Assembly (NCBI GenBank): GCA_014905825.1
Contig: JACGCN010000009.1
Coordinates: 1,612,001 to 1,676,000 of the forward strand
Origin: Lyophyllum atratum
Lineage: Eukaryota > Basidiomycota > Agaricomycetes > Agaricales > Lyophyllaceae
Reading direction: 5' to 3'
DNA length: 64,000 nt
Shown here: piece by piece, positions 45,717 through 55,688 of the stretch
How positions within the stretch are numbered: the first letter of the stretch is position 1
How the letters are laid out: the number at the start of each line of letters is the position of its first letter
Program-made: the position numbers and the translations under genes
The notes under the pieces: model-generated
Database searches by the model: none
The model's input: only the letters and a program-made list of their open reading frames with translations
What the model was told of the DNA's origin: nothing

Positions 45717-48700
45717 ATGAACCACCCTCAGCTCAGCATCCAGACGTCAACAAATTCCTCTAGTCTCTATGCTGACTCCAGGGCCTCTGGATATCAGGGC
45801 CTGACGAGGAACGTTCGTCTCTACCGCGCTTCACCCAGCGGAGGAGGCGCAATATCGAAGAGTGAGGACGGAACAAGGTGTGCGGTCACTGGTAAAGAAT
45901 GTCAGCATCTTGAAGAAAAGTGGGGGGTAGTATGGTCAGCTAATATACTTCAAGCTCTTAGGATCTTGACTATCTCGGATGCGGCAAGGCCACATCCACA
46001 GACAGGCCATAAGTCATCGGTTGGACGTGGAGGCTATCGTATCGACGCGTCTCGGAACTTATGGGAGGGAAGTGGGTTGAAGATTGACTCTGCGAGTACG
46101 GACGTAGCTTGGGGCTATGGTGGTACGTCGATTTGACCGAAACTACGCGTTTTGTATGTTTTAGCTGACTTGCTCAAATCGGGTAGTGTTTGATAACAAG
46201 ATCTTAACGAGTGCCCGGAATGGTGAGCTCATTATGTGGGATATCAATAAAAATGGTCCAAGCAAGTATGGTGGGCAGTCTTTTGGCTTTTCGAAACGTC
46301 TTTGACTGATTGACTGCAGAGCGAAGATCGAAGGATCATCTTCGTTCAATCAACACACTGTCCGTCTCACACATCGTACACCACTATTGCATAACTGGTT
46401 CAGCTGACGGAGACATGCGGGTCTGGGTGAGTAGCCGTATGTGATACTTTCATCCTACTGACGTCAAGCAGGACTTACGAGATCTTTCGCGGTCCCTTAT
46501 GAGGGTCCACCATTCCACGTCCGTGCGCAGCGTCGCCTTCTCGCCCAGTACATGGCTGCCTCTGCATGCCGTCGTGGGTCTCGATAATGGGAGCATCTAT
46601 CGATGGGACCTGAAGATGGGGCAAAGGGGACGCGTCGACCGCCTGCCTGTCGCACACATGGCTTCCGTGACTACTTTAGACTGGTGCAACCGTCCTTCTC
46701 CCGGTACTGCGGGTCAGAACCCTGTCTCAGGCAATGACGGAGTGGGAAACGGGCTTGGCTGGCTCGTAAGCGGTGGATTAGACCGTTGCGTCAGGGTGTG
46801 GGATCTCACTGTGCCCGACAACAGTACTCGGATGCCCAGTAAACCTACCTATTCCCTACACCCATCTTTCCCGGTGCGACGTGTGGCTTGGCGCCCGTCC
46901 TACGAATGCGAGCTGGCGGTCGTGTCAAATGTCGAGTTTTCCTCGGGATCGAATCCTGATCTCGCCCAGAACAATGCCATCGGTGCTGGTGGCACTGGTG
47001 TAGGCAGCGATGGAGATAAGCATGGCCCGGATAGTAAGATGGCTACCGGCGGCGATGCAGTGGAAATATGGGATGTAAGGAGGAGCTGGATCCCGAAATG
47101 GTCGGTTACGGGCTCAGCTGGAGAGGGTGCTGTGACAGGTTGGTCTTGTTCGCTTCTATCAAGTCCCTTAGCCTCACGTCTTTGGGGCTGGTAGATCTTG
47201 TCTTCAACAATTCCGATGTGATTTGGACGCAGCACTCTTCTGGAACATTTTCCCAGACCGATCTACGAAATTGTACCAAGCCTCTAGACGCTATTACCCG
47301 TGCCGCCGCGACCTGGGAAGCCTCGGGGACGTTGACCTTTGTGGCTGATGTAGAAGCAAAGTGGCAGATTCCGTATGATGACATGTAGGTACACTCGTGA
47401 GGATCCACAATGACGCCGCTGATGCCACAATCGCAGACCTCCAGAGCGCCGAACTTTTGCTGAGAAGCAGCACATCAAATTGAAGGCACTTGGCGATAGC
47501 CGATACACCCCTCTAGCGCAAGATTTGGGCACCTTCAATAATGAATCCGAATGTGACCTGGAAGTCTTCAATAGCCTTGCTCGCGGGTATATATTCCATC
47601 ACAAAGATCGACCTGCGGTCTGCGCTGCCAATGCCCGGGTATGTTATATTCGTTACGATCCTAGAGTAGTCGTTAACAAATCTTCAGGTTGCATTCCAAG
47701 CTAGGCGAGAGCATCTGGCGCAGGTCTGGTTATTGCTCGGCGCATCGTTGACTCAGGTGGTCCCCCCTAGCCCTTCTCCACCTCCCAGCCCGACCAAACC
47801 AACGCCTCATCCTCAGAATTATCCATTACCGCATTCAGTCTCTGCACCCGCAGTCATCCCGAGTTCCTACTCATTCCCCGGCACAGGTGGGAACCCATCC
47901 CAGCTCCGGAAGACAAGTCCCAGTCATGCATCTGCGTTAGGCAGAAGTGCTTCAGCCTCCACCTCCCGGAAGATGACTCCAGCCTCATCAAACGCATCGT
48001 CACCACGTCAGATTAGCAGTGCCCTGCCTTCCGTTACCCCTCGCCGCCCTTCATTCTTCGGTGGGCGTGCGGATGGCGATTCCGATTTCTCGCGACGATC
48101 CTCGATCTCCCTATATCGCCGTCCCTCCATTTCTGCACCCGGCTCGCACAGCCTTAGCCCCGCGGATAGGGGTGGCAGCTTGCGGCATGTAGGTGAAGGG
48201 GCACTGGATGACTCGGATTCATCGTCCGCAAGCGGGAGCGAGGGTGGTCATGCCGCCAACGAAGGATCCAGTGATGATGAGGAGCACAGCCTCCAACCTC
48301 TTATATCGCCGGGCCTGCTGCCCCTCAGGGGAATCGTTGCCCCCAGCCCCCTTTCGCGCGTTGCGGGCCAACACCAGTGGAGAGAAGAGGAGGAGGGGAG
48401 AGAAGATGAAGATGACGGGGACGAGTCGTCCCCTTCTCCTAGATCGACCGATACCGACTCTCCTGGACCCACCTCTCCACGCAGGCGGAAATCGTCGAAA
48501 TCAGCGTCCAGGTCCGTGAAGCGTCACCCATCCAGGATGAAGTCCCGGAGTCGGAGCTCTACTGTCGCATCTCTTGCGGCACCCGTACTACCACCCGCAC
48601 CACGCGACCGTGCCCTGATCCATCACGACTCTTATAGCAGTATCAGGACCGTAACCGTCGGAGAAGTCTCATTTCCTGCCCATGAGACCGGGAGGGGAGT

Positions 48701-49827
48701 GAGAGCTGAGGAAACTATTCGCGATGTCCGGGGCATGCATGAGCGGCATAAGTCGATGGCGATATCCGAGTTCGCCTTGGATCCGCCGACCGCTGGGAGT
48801 AGGGAGGAGGAAGTGGAGGTTGACCCTGCTGAAATGACGGAGCGGCGGATTAGAGATGGTGACTGCGGACGAGAAGAGGTTTACGGACTTTGCTTGGACT
48901 GCCCTCCAAGAGGCTTTGGAGCGCTTCGCGGACGAGGTACGATAATTTGGGCCATTCATCTGGATTCGATCAAGTCTGACTTGCCATGCAGGGTGACATT
49001 CAGATGTGTGCTATGTTGTCTGTTATCGCGCCTGCTGAGCTTCGAATATCTAAACGAAGGGCTGGACGTTTCTTGGAGTCTTATATTGGTGCGTTCCTCT
49101 TGCAGGTTGACGGAGGGCTATACTCACCCTTCCTTACAGACCTCCTGACCCGGCGCCGTTTGCATTCCTGCTCTGCTTATCTTCGCAAATACTGTCAGTT
49201 AGAAGACATCCGAACAACAACTTTGGTACGAGGCCCATTCTCGTGCGACGTATGCGTACTTACATATCGTTATTGCAGATGGACACCACTATATATACGG
49301 CCTGTGGCCGATGTAGAAAGCCTATCATGGTGCCAGCTGGTTCGCCCATCACAGAACAAGTGGCGAGAGGTGGCTACTCTTACTGCTCGACGTGTAAAGC
49401 GCCTTCCGTGACATGCGCGATATGGTGCGTTGTATTCCAGTCTGCGACAATGATGTGCCTTACGCCGCTCTCCAGCCGCCTCCCAGTCCGAGCTCTCCTG
49501 TTCCAATGCTCGATATGTTCGCATGGCGGTCATCAGGCGTGCTATCGAGCGTTCTACTCACAACAACCGATGGTTGACCTACCCGGTTCTTTCACGCATG
49601 CTGCGGACGTCAAGGCGGGTGCTGCGAGGAAGAGAAGTCCCTCTGGTAGCACTGACGATGATATGAGCTCTACCGTCAGCACGCTGAACAGCGTCGTTGA
49701 GTCTTTGGTAGAGACGAGTAGTCCGCAGCGTATAGGCCAGACCAGACTTGCAGGCTACCCGTGCGCTGCTGGATGTGGGCATTTCTGTTGGGCGACCAGC
49801 GTTAGCGGAGAGGATGTTGGAGAGTAA
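45717..49827 (+). CDS. RTC1: RTC1/WDR24-like WD40-RING protein of the SEA/GATOR2 complex
   Basis: This long multi-exon gene reads continuously from the ATG at 45,717 to the stop at 49,827. The N-terminal propeller contains SKSEDGTRCAVTGKESLRIL, VFDNKILTSARNGELIMWDI, HYCITGSADGDMRVWDLRDL, HSTSVRSVAFSPSTWLPLHA, VSGGLDRCVRVWDL and AVEIWDVRRSW. It continues with PERRTFAEKQHIKLKALGDSR and a NARVAFQARREHLAQVWLLLG helix. A Ser/Pro-rich linker of some 350 residues follows, then FTDFAWTALQEALERFADEGDIQ. A C-terminal zinc-binding region ends it, with CSICSHGGHQACYRAF and PCAAGCGHFCW. Rtc1/Sea2 (WDR24) acts at the vacuole in the nutrient branch that controls TORC1. I assigned introns by eye: the one near 48,795-48,850 (GTAGGG ... 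TTAG) is needed to reach MVTADEKRFTDF. Confidence 0.85.
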
Positions 49828-49844
49828 AGCATCCCTGTATGTAC

Positions 49845-50430
49845 CAATACCGATAATGTGGCTTGCCGTTTTGCCTCGCCATCGCCTGCTGCTCGGCAAT
49901 CATCAAGCCTTTGTTAGATGCAAGCACTCCATGACGTTGTCCAAGATGGTTACGTACGCTATATATTGGCATATCCTCATTTTTGCGCTTTGACTTACAC
50001 TTCCCTTTGACAAGAGTTGCGACACCTTATATATAATAGCCGACGGTGGCTGCTGTCGTTTTCTTGCCATCTCGGATGACATGTTTGAAAGTACGGCGAT
50101 GCTCAAACCTCACGCGACCTACACGTTCGTCATGTCCGATGACGTGAGTCCCTTCCGCCTTCTGCCTTGGTCAAATCTTGTTCGCGGAGGGTGATCAGCG
50201 CTTCATGGCAACGCAGACGACAGCATCACTTTTAGTACTTCTTATCTTGCAGCACGCTGAATGGTGTTTTCGAGTCCTCGGAAGCGACAGCTAGTCCTCG
50301 GTGTACAAGCCGTCAGACCAGAGCCGCAGTGGCTCTAGTACTGCTTGATATGGGCGTTCGCCGTTCTCTGCAGAGAGATCGCTTATCGTTCCAGGGAAGT
50401 CAAGCTCATAAAAAACCTGCCGAAAGCCTG
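49845..50430 (+). pseudogene. degenerate copies of an aldo/keto reductase exon and of the RTC1 3' end
   Basis: Bases about 49,915-49,975 match the AKR exon at 16,942-17,000 (ATGCAAGCACTCCATGACGT and TACGTACGCTATAT-TTGGCATATCCTCA). Bases about 50,248-50,400 resemble the end of RTC1 (ACGCTGAA, GAGTC, CAGCTAGTCC, GTCAGACCAGA, TGATATGGGCG). Neither is intact. They show repeated local duplication between RTC1 and AKR copy B. Confidence 0.55.
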
Positions 50431-50591
50431 CGTAACGATCGTGCCGCGGCCTTCATGCTCAGGCCAACATGACCCACACTGAAATTCCGTCAGCTGGCCA
50501 TTTCTCCCATTTACCCCCATTTATCAATCTCTAACTTGGCTACATATAACGGCGTGCTTTGGCTTCGAATCGCCCACTTGAATTCTGCAAG

Positions 50592-52413
50592 ATGGCCACG
50601 AAATCCATGCCTTACGGTAAGGTTTCCGTTGTATCTCATGAATTGCTCGCTTCATAATCTTGGTGACGTCAGTGCGTTTGGGCAAGTCCGGCTTGAAGGT
50701 ATCGAAGATCATTCTTGGGTGCATGAGCTACGGAAGTCCGGAATGGGCCCACGGTGGTCAGTGGGTGCTCGGTGAAGAACAAGGAGTCGAGCACATCAAG
50801 ACTGCGTAAGAGAAAGACTCCTCTGATAATCACGTTCGACGATCGGCATATTGATGCCCTTGCCTATAGGTATGATGGCGGAATCAATACCTTCGACACA
50901 GCCAATGTATGCAGAGCACTCTTGGATCACCTCTGCAATTATGTTCTAATGCGGACTATAGCTGTACTCTGATGGTTTATCCGAAGTAATTCTCGGAAAA
51001 GCCATCAAGAAATACAACTTGCCTCGTGAAGAGATCGTCGTCATGACCAAGGTTCGGAATCATCAGGATATATCATACTCTACCTAACCTGACCTGATCG
51101 CAGGCATTCTTTCCCGTGGGCCGCAATCCCGATACCATCATCGCGCCGAAAACCCCGCAGACTACTCTTATGTCAACCAGCAGGGTCTGAGTCGCAAGGT
51201 ATACCTGCCAAGTCATATTGTGAGATGAAACGAGACTTACAACCGTAACGTTCGCAGCATCTTTTTGATTCAGTTGCGGCGAGTCTTGCACGTCTTCAGC
51301 TTGATTATATCGACGTCCTGCAATGTAAGTTGGCGACACCGACATCGAAAATCACGCTGATCTTAGCTGCGTCAGGCCATCGCTTCGATTCAGAAACGCC
51401 TATCGAGGAAACGGTAAGCCGTCCGCAAACAGGATCACAATATGGCTGTGTTTGATCATCTGGTAGATGAAAGCTCTGCACGACATCGTTCAAGCTGGTC
51501 ATGTACGCTACATCGGAATGTCTTCATGCTGGGCATGGCAATGTTCGTGGTCCTACACGTGGTGTTGCGAATTTATACTAAATCTGCGAGAAACACACAG
51601 TTCACGCGATGCAAAGTAAGTCTTGTTTCCGTCTATCTACCTACGACGCGTAACCTCCCACTACTAGACTACGCGATACAAAATGGTCTGACCCCTTTCA
51701 TCTCGATGCAAAATCATTACAACCTCGCTTATCGGGAGGAGGAGCGGGAGATGCTTCCGACTTTGAAAGTTCGTAATTAACCTTCCGTTACGTTGCTGAG
51801 ACATATCCCTCACGCCTTTATGGCAGCATTTTGGTGTTGGATCCATCCCGTGGTCTCCCCTGGCACGGGGACTTCTGACGCGTCCTAACGCTCAGCAAGG
51901 CGAGCGAACCACACGAGAAAACTCCGACGCGTACGTTTCGAGTTCCTAGCAACATTGTCCAAAGCTAACATTGGTAACTCCTGCTAGATATCTCAAAGGA
52001 TATGTGGTGAGCCCGGGCGTAATAGACAGGTCAGTGTGATTCGTCCGAATTAGAATAGCCAGCTTATATCCTATCTCAGTGTCGAGGAGATTGCCAAACG
52101 GAAGGGTGTCAGCATGGCCCAGATCGCTCTTGCCTGGCTGATGAACAAAGAAGGTGAGCCCGGCATCCGTCATGGAAAGGGTGAATTCCAACTTGATGAT
52201 GATCATCGCAACCAGGAGTAACCGCCCCAATTGTCGGTACCACTTCCCTGGACAAGCTGAAAGAGCTTATTGGTGAGTTACGCGCTATAAAGTTGGTCAG
52301 ACATCTTGGCTGATTACGAAATAACAGGTGCCGTGCATATTAGCCTGAGTGGCGAAGAAATGAAGGAGCTAGAGCAACACTATAAAGCTCAGCCAATCTT
52401 CGGGCATGCCTGA
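50592..52413 (+). pseudogene. aldo/keto reductase, copy B, with a frameshift
   Basis: It has the same exon plan as copy A: MATKSMPY, VRLGKSGLKVSKIILGCMSY, YDGGINTFDTAN, LYSDGLSEVILGKAI, IVVMTK, LQ/CHRFD, IGMSSCWAWQF, YAIQNGLTPFISMQNHYNL, GSIPWSPLARGLLTRP, MAQIALAWLMNKEG and VTAPIVGTTS. The fifth exon (near 51,105-51,200) starts AFFPVGRNPDTI in the right frame. The matching continuation NPADYSYVNQQGLSRK lies one base out of frame, so a one-base loss (or two-base gain) near 51,145-51,155 leads to an early stop. All other exons and splice sites look sound, and the catalytic residues are present. It is either a recent pseudogene or a sequencing error. RTC1 lies immediately upstream. Confidence 0.75.
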
Positions 52414-52639
52414 GGGGGTCACGAGACACAGTAGAATTGCTGGGCGGAATATGTGCTTACTGTCACTGTGGCGCAGATATCATAAAGTTCTGAAACCATT
52501 CAAATATTTTACGCCCTCCGAGAGGGTCTCAACTCCAACTTTTAGCGACTATTGAAAGCACCCCAAACATCGATAGAACGAACTGTTCGGATGTTATAGA
52601 CAATTCGATCCTCCGCACAAGGACGCCCCATCACTTGTC

Positions 52640-53190
52640 CTAAGGAGTTGATATGCAGGTTGGGGTCCCTATCAAGATAGAGAATCAGTTGGGGCGCCTT
52701 TGGGTACCACCAGCCTATAGAATGTATCATGACAAATTGGTAGTAAAACGTAAGAAAGCGACGGGTAGTAAGATGGCTCTCCGGCTCGCTGCCGCACTCA
52801 TGCCAAGGTGTATCTTTGCGAGCTTGGAAGAGCTTACAACTTTAGTATGGGATGTTGCGCGCTTGAATCGAACAGGTCATTGGATGGAGGCGGTTTAGGG
52901 CGGTTTGTGATGGTGACGGAGAGGTCGGGTGATCGGACTCTCAAACACTGCACTTCCTCGACCATGACCATCCAAAGGCACCTCGCCGACCTCTTGGTTT
53001 CTAAGTCCTAGCGACAGGTGTGTAGAAGGAAGTGATGTGATAGTCAGCTTTCGAGCTAACGAACTATGCCCACACCGCAAGGTACGTGCGCATACCAGTG
53101 TGATCCGAAACTATAATCCAATGAAGGACTTTGTACGAAGCTGGCCGCCCACTAATGACCTCGAGGACCCTCTCAGTGTATGGCTTGCTT
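52640..53190 (+). repeat. duplicated block, inverted copy at 18,060-18,640
   Basis: This follows AKR copy B and matches the reverse complement of the block that follows AKR copy A. The shared order includes ACCACCAGCCTATAGAA, GGGATGTTGCGCGC, GAGAGGTCGGGTGATCGGACTCTC and CGCAAGGTACGTGCGCATA. It has no intact gene. Confidence 0.7.
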
Positions 53191-53499
53191 GTCCGCAAGT
53201 TGGACGCCGTTCAGACTTGTCACAACCAGTATTACCCTCAACACAACCGACATACACCTGTGCGGATAGTTGGTAACTATGCCCCTCCGTCGAACCGGTC
53301 ACCAGCTTCGCAACCGTCATGCTCATATCTTCACGGGTGGAAATATTCTGATATGCTGCGCTCTAGGCAGGTAAGAATTGTATAACTGAATCTCAAACGA
53401 GGCCAATTCTCTTCCACAATTTTCAATAAATCCAAAGTACATATTGTACAACGCTCTACTGACACATCCAAACACCTCTCCATATCCCACCTCTTAATC
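53191..53499. other. short intergenic stretch
   Basis: This is the 3' flank of the repeat-peptide gene. Nothing else is supported. Confidence 0.3.
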
Positions 53500-53960
53500 C
53501 TAGTCAAACTCCTCGAACTCTTCCTCAATCTCCCTGTTATGCAATTGCTCAGCAGCAGTCCCGGCCTTAGCAGCATTCGCGGCTTTAGCAGCAACCCCAG
53601 CCTTAGCCTGAGTATTGCCAACTTCGGCAACATTCATGCGCCCGCCATGGCACCACCACTCCCAAGGCCTGCAGTTCTGCTGGCGGTGGCACCACCACTC
53701 CCAGGGCCTGCAGCGCTGGGGCCTCTGGCGGCACCACCACTCCCACGGCTGGCAGCGGTTGCGGCCTCCTCCTGGGCCTTGGAGCTCGGCTCTCTGGAGG
53801 ACAAGATAAGAACGTAAGTAGATGCGCTTCGGAGGAGTTAAGAAGTACGAACCGCGAGGAGGAGAGCGTCGATTCCGTCGTCGACGGGGGCGCCCAAGGT
53901 GGGTGCGATGAGAGCGATTTGGCCGATGAGGGCGGCGAGTGCGATGAGGTTGAACTTCAT
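53500..53960 (-). CDS. secreted precursor with three Cys-Pro-Trp-Glu-Trp-Trp-Cys repeats
   Basis: Two exons (53960-53853 and 53793-53500) with a 59-base intron give 133 residues. Residues 1-24 are a signal peptide (MKFNLIALAALIGQIALIAP...), then a short pro-segment (APVDDGIDALLLA). A basic, Gly-rich lead precedes three units: CQPWEWWC at 50-57, CRPWEWWC at 64-71 and CRPWEWWC at 77-84. Spacers are RQRPQR and HRQQN. The tail has an Ala/Lys-rich helix (AKAGVAAKAANAAKAG) and a Glu/Asp-rich end. Each unit could close as a Cys-Cys loop of six residues. The third base of the Pro codon varies (CCG, CCC, CCT) without changing the residue, which supports this frame. A downstream alternative acceptor (GGCCCAG) would give a Ser/Gly/Ala-rich 45-residue tail instead. 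Function is unknown. The layout recalls repeat precursors cut into several short peptides, but no KR/RR Kex2 site is present. Confidence 0.65.
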
Positions 53961-54045
53961 TGTTTAGATTGCTGATGCGGCTGTCTGTTGGTGTAGCAGG
54001 TTTCCGGTGGTGGACTTGCTGGAGTCTAGACCTGGATGCGCGGGG

Positions 54046-54054
54046 CCTTTTATA
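54046..54054 (-). promoter_or_regulatory. TATA box of the repeat-peptide gene
   Basis: On the minus strand this reads TATAAAAGG, about 90 bases before the ATG at 53,960. It supports the start and strand of that gene. Confidence 0.6.
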
Positions 54055-54109
54055 CCGGAGCACGGAGGTGCGTTTGCGTATGATTATTGGGAGGATGTCT
54101 TGGAGAAGG

Positions 54110-54480
54110 GCGGCGATGTGGAGTGGAGGAGGCTCCTATAGTTCGCTGTGAGCATCTGATTGCAAGAATTATAGCGCCAAGTCCCGTCAAGAGACAGTGA
54201 GCACTGAGGGTGTTGGCGTATTAGGAGAATGTCTAGGGAGGAGAGTGCTATTTGGAGTGGATAGGGCTCCTATTGTACTTTAACGGCGTCTGCCCGCGAA
54301 TGCAAAAATCATAGCGCCAAGTCCCGTCGAGAGACAGTGTGCACTGAGGGTGTTCGCGGTATTAGGAGAATGTCTAGGGAGACAAGGTACTATTTCGAGT
54401 GGACAGGGCTCCTATTGTTTTCTGAGGGCGTCTACCCGCGACTGCAAGCATCATAGCGGCAAGACACTTGAAGAAAGAGG
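54110..54480. repeat. tandem repeat of about 135-142 bp upstream of the repeat-peptide gene
   Basis: Nearly three copies carry GGGCTCCTATTGT or GGCTCCTATAGT (54,131, 54,265, 54,407), ATAGCGCCAAGTCCCGTC, GAGACAGTG-GCACTGAGGGTGTT and ATTAGGAGAATGTCTAGGGAG. They start about 55 bases upstream of the TATA box, so they sit in the promoter of that gene. Confidence 0.75.
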
Positions 54481-54902
54481 GGTACTGAAATCCTTTACAT
54501 TAGGAGGTGCGAAACAAAGGACGTCTGACCACCTGGTCATAGTTCCTAATTTTCTCTATCCGTTAACGAGGTCATCAGAGGGTGCACCGCGTCGTTTTGA
54601 CGGGGTACTGCCCAGTCTATGCCCTTCCGAGACGAGACAAGGAGGGGGAGAGGAGGGAAGAGACGCCAAGACGGATCGCGGGGCTCAGGTCTGGGAGGCA
54701 AGAGGGGGTGAGGTTCGGGAGGAAGGAAATGAACTTGGTCGTTTAACTTTTTTTCGCGTGGATTCGGCGAAGGGAGGCCGAATTCAAGCCGGCACGGGCT
54801 AGTGCACCGTATACGCACCTGAAGTGCCAAATCTCGCACGAGGCAAATGGCCCTTGTAGGTCGAATGCGATGGGAAGTTGTGGTGAAAAGCCTGAGGAAG
54901 GA
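54481..54902. other. intergenic stretch
   Basis: No gene is supported. The longest open frame (minus strand, 54,980-54,546) has no motif. Confidence 0.3.
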
Positions 54903-55295
54903 CGTGTATTTTGGACGAGAGAAAGATACCATGGGACGGAGCGGGGGATACTTACTTAATATCGTGAACCTTGTCCACACAACGATCCATGTTTATGGAC
55001 GTTCCGCGGTCGCGTATTGGCGCTGGGTGTCGTGTTGGACAACTTCGAAGTAATGATATTCTGAAGTCGTAGATAGGATAGCACAGCGTTGATTGATCGA
55101 CACGAGCCGAGGACTGACTAGGACTGAACAGCGTGACTGAGAGCGGGCTTCGCGACCATTCTAAAGGGCTCGCCACCATCTGTTGTCATCAGCCGTACCC
55201 AAACGCCACAAGTACAGTCCTCTGGTGGATGCATGGTTAAGGCGGGAACCAGATGACTGGAGTATACGACCTTGTCCAGCGGGGTCGGAGGGCCG
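54903..55295. repeat. left arm of a long inverted repeat around the GMC gene
   Basis: About 380 bases match the reverse complement of 58,795-59,175. Shared segments include CGTGTATTTTGG, TATTGTGAACCTTGTCC, GGCGCTGGGT, CATTCTAAAGGG against CATTCTGAAGGG, TATCAGCCGTACCCAAA or its variant, CACAAGTACAGTCCTCT, ACTGGAGTATA and CCAGCGGGGTCGG. Confidence 0.8.
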
Positions 55296-55688
55296 GGTGA
55301 GACCTGATAATGTTTAGATCAGTACTTACCAACACTACGACTACCTCCCTCCCCCTGATGACAAACTGTCTGGCGAAGTACAAGAAAAGACTCTGCAGCA
55401 TTATCGAGTACGTGGGTATACAACCAGACAAAGCGAGTATGATACTACCTCGAACAACAAGTCCCGCGAAAGTATAATAAAGCAACAAGCTACGAATAAA
55501 CAAGTCCAAGGGTAACGAATGTGGATGTACGTGTGTACATGATAAACGAACGACGAAGTATTAGCATCCAAGATAGAGCTACGAATTATGTATAATGCAC
55601 AGCCAGGTCAGAACTTGATCAGATATATAGCCAAGATCCAACAGGACGGCGGTGGGGGGCGGGGGGGGGGGGAGAAGAAGGGAGGCAA
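55296..55688. other. 3' flank of the GMC gene
   Basis: Non-coding, with a poly-G run near 55,660. No other feature is seen. Confidence 0.3.

Noticed and set aside
47733..49148. Separate Ser/Pro-rich protein of 471 residues
   Set aside because: It is the disordered linker of RTC1: splice sites join it to the WD40 part upstream and the RING-like part downstream.
53640..53793. Ser/Gly/Ala-rich alternative reading of the repeat-peptide gene
   Set aside because: It needs a later acceptor and stops after 45 residues. Differences between repeat units change residues in that frame but are partly synonymous in the PWEWWC frame.
53500..53960. Classical Kex2-processed (KR/RR) peptide precursor
   Set aside because: No KR or RR pair flanks the repeats, so I do not claim this class, only a similar layout.
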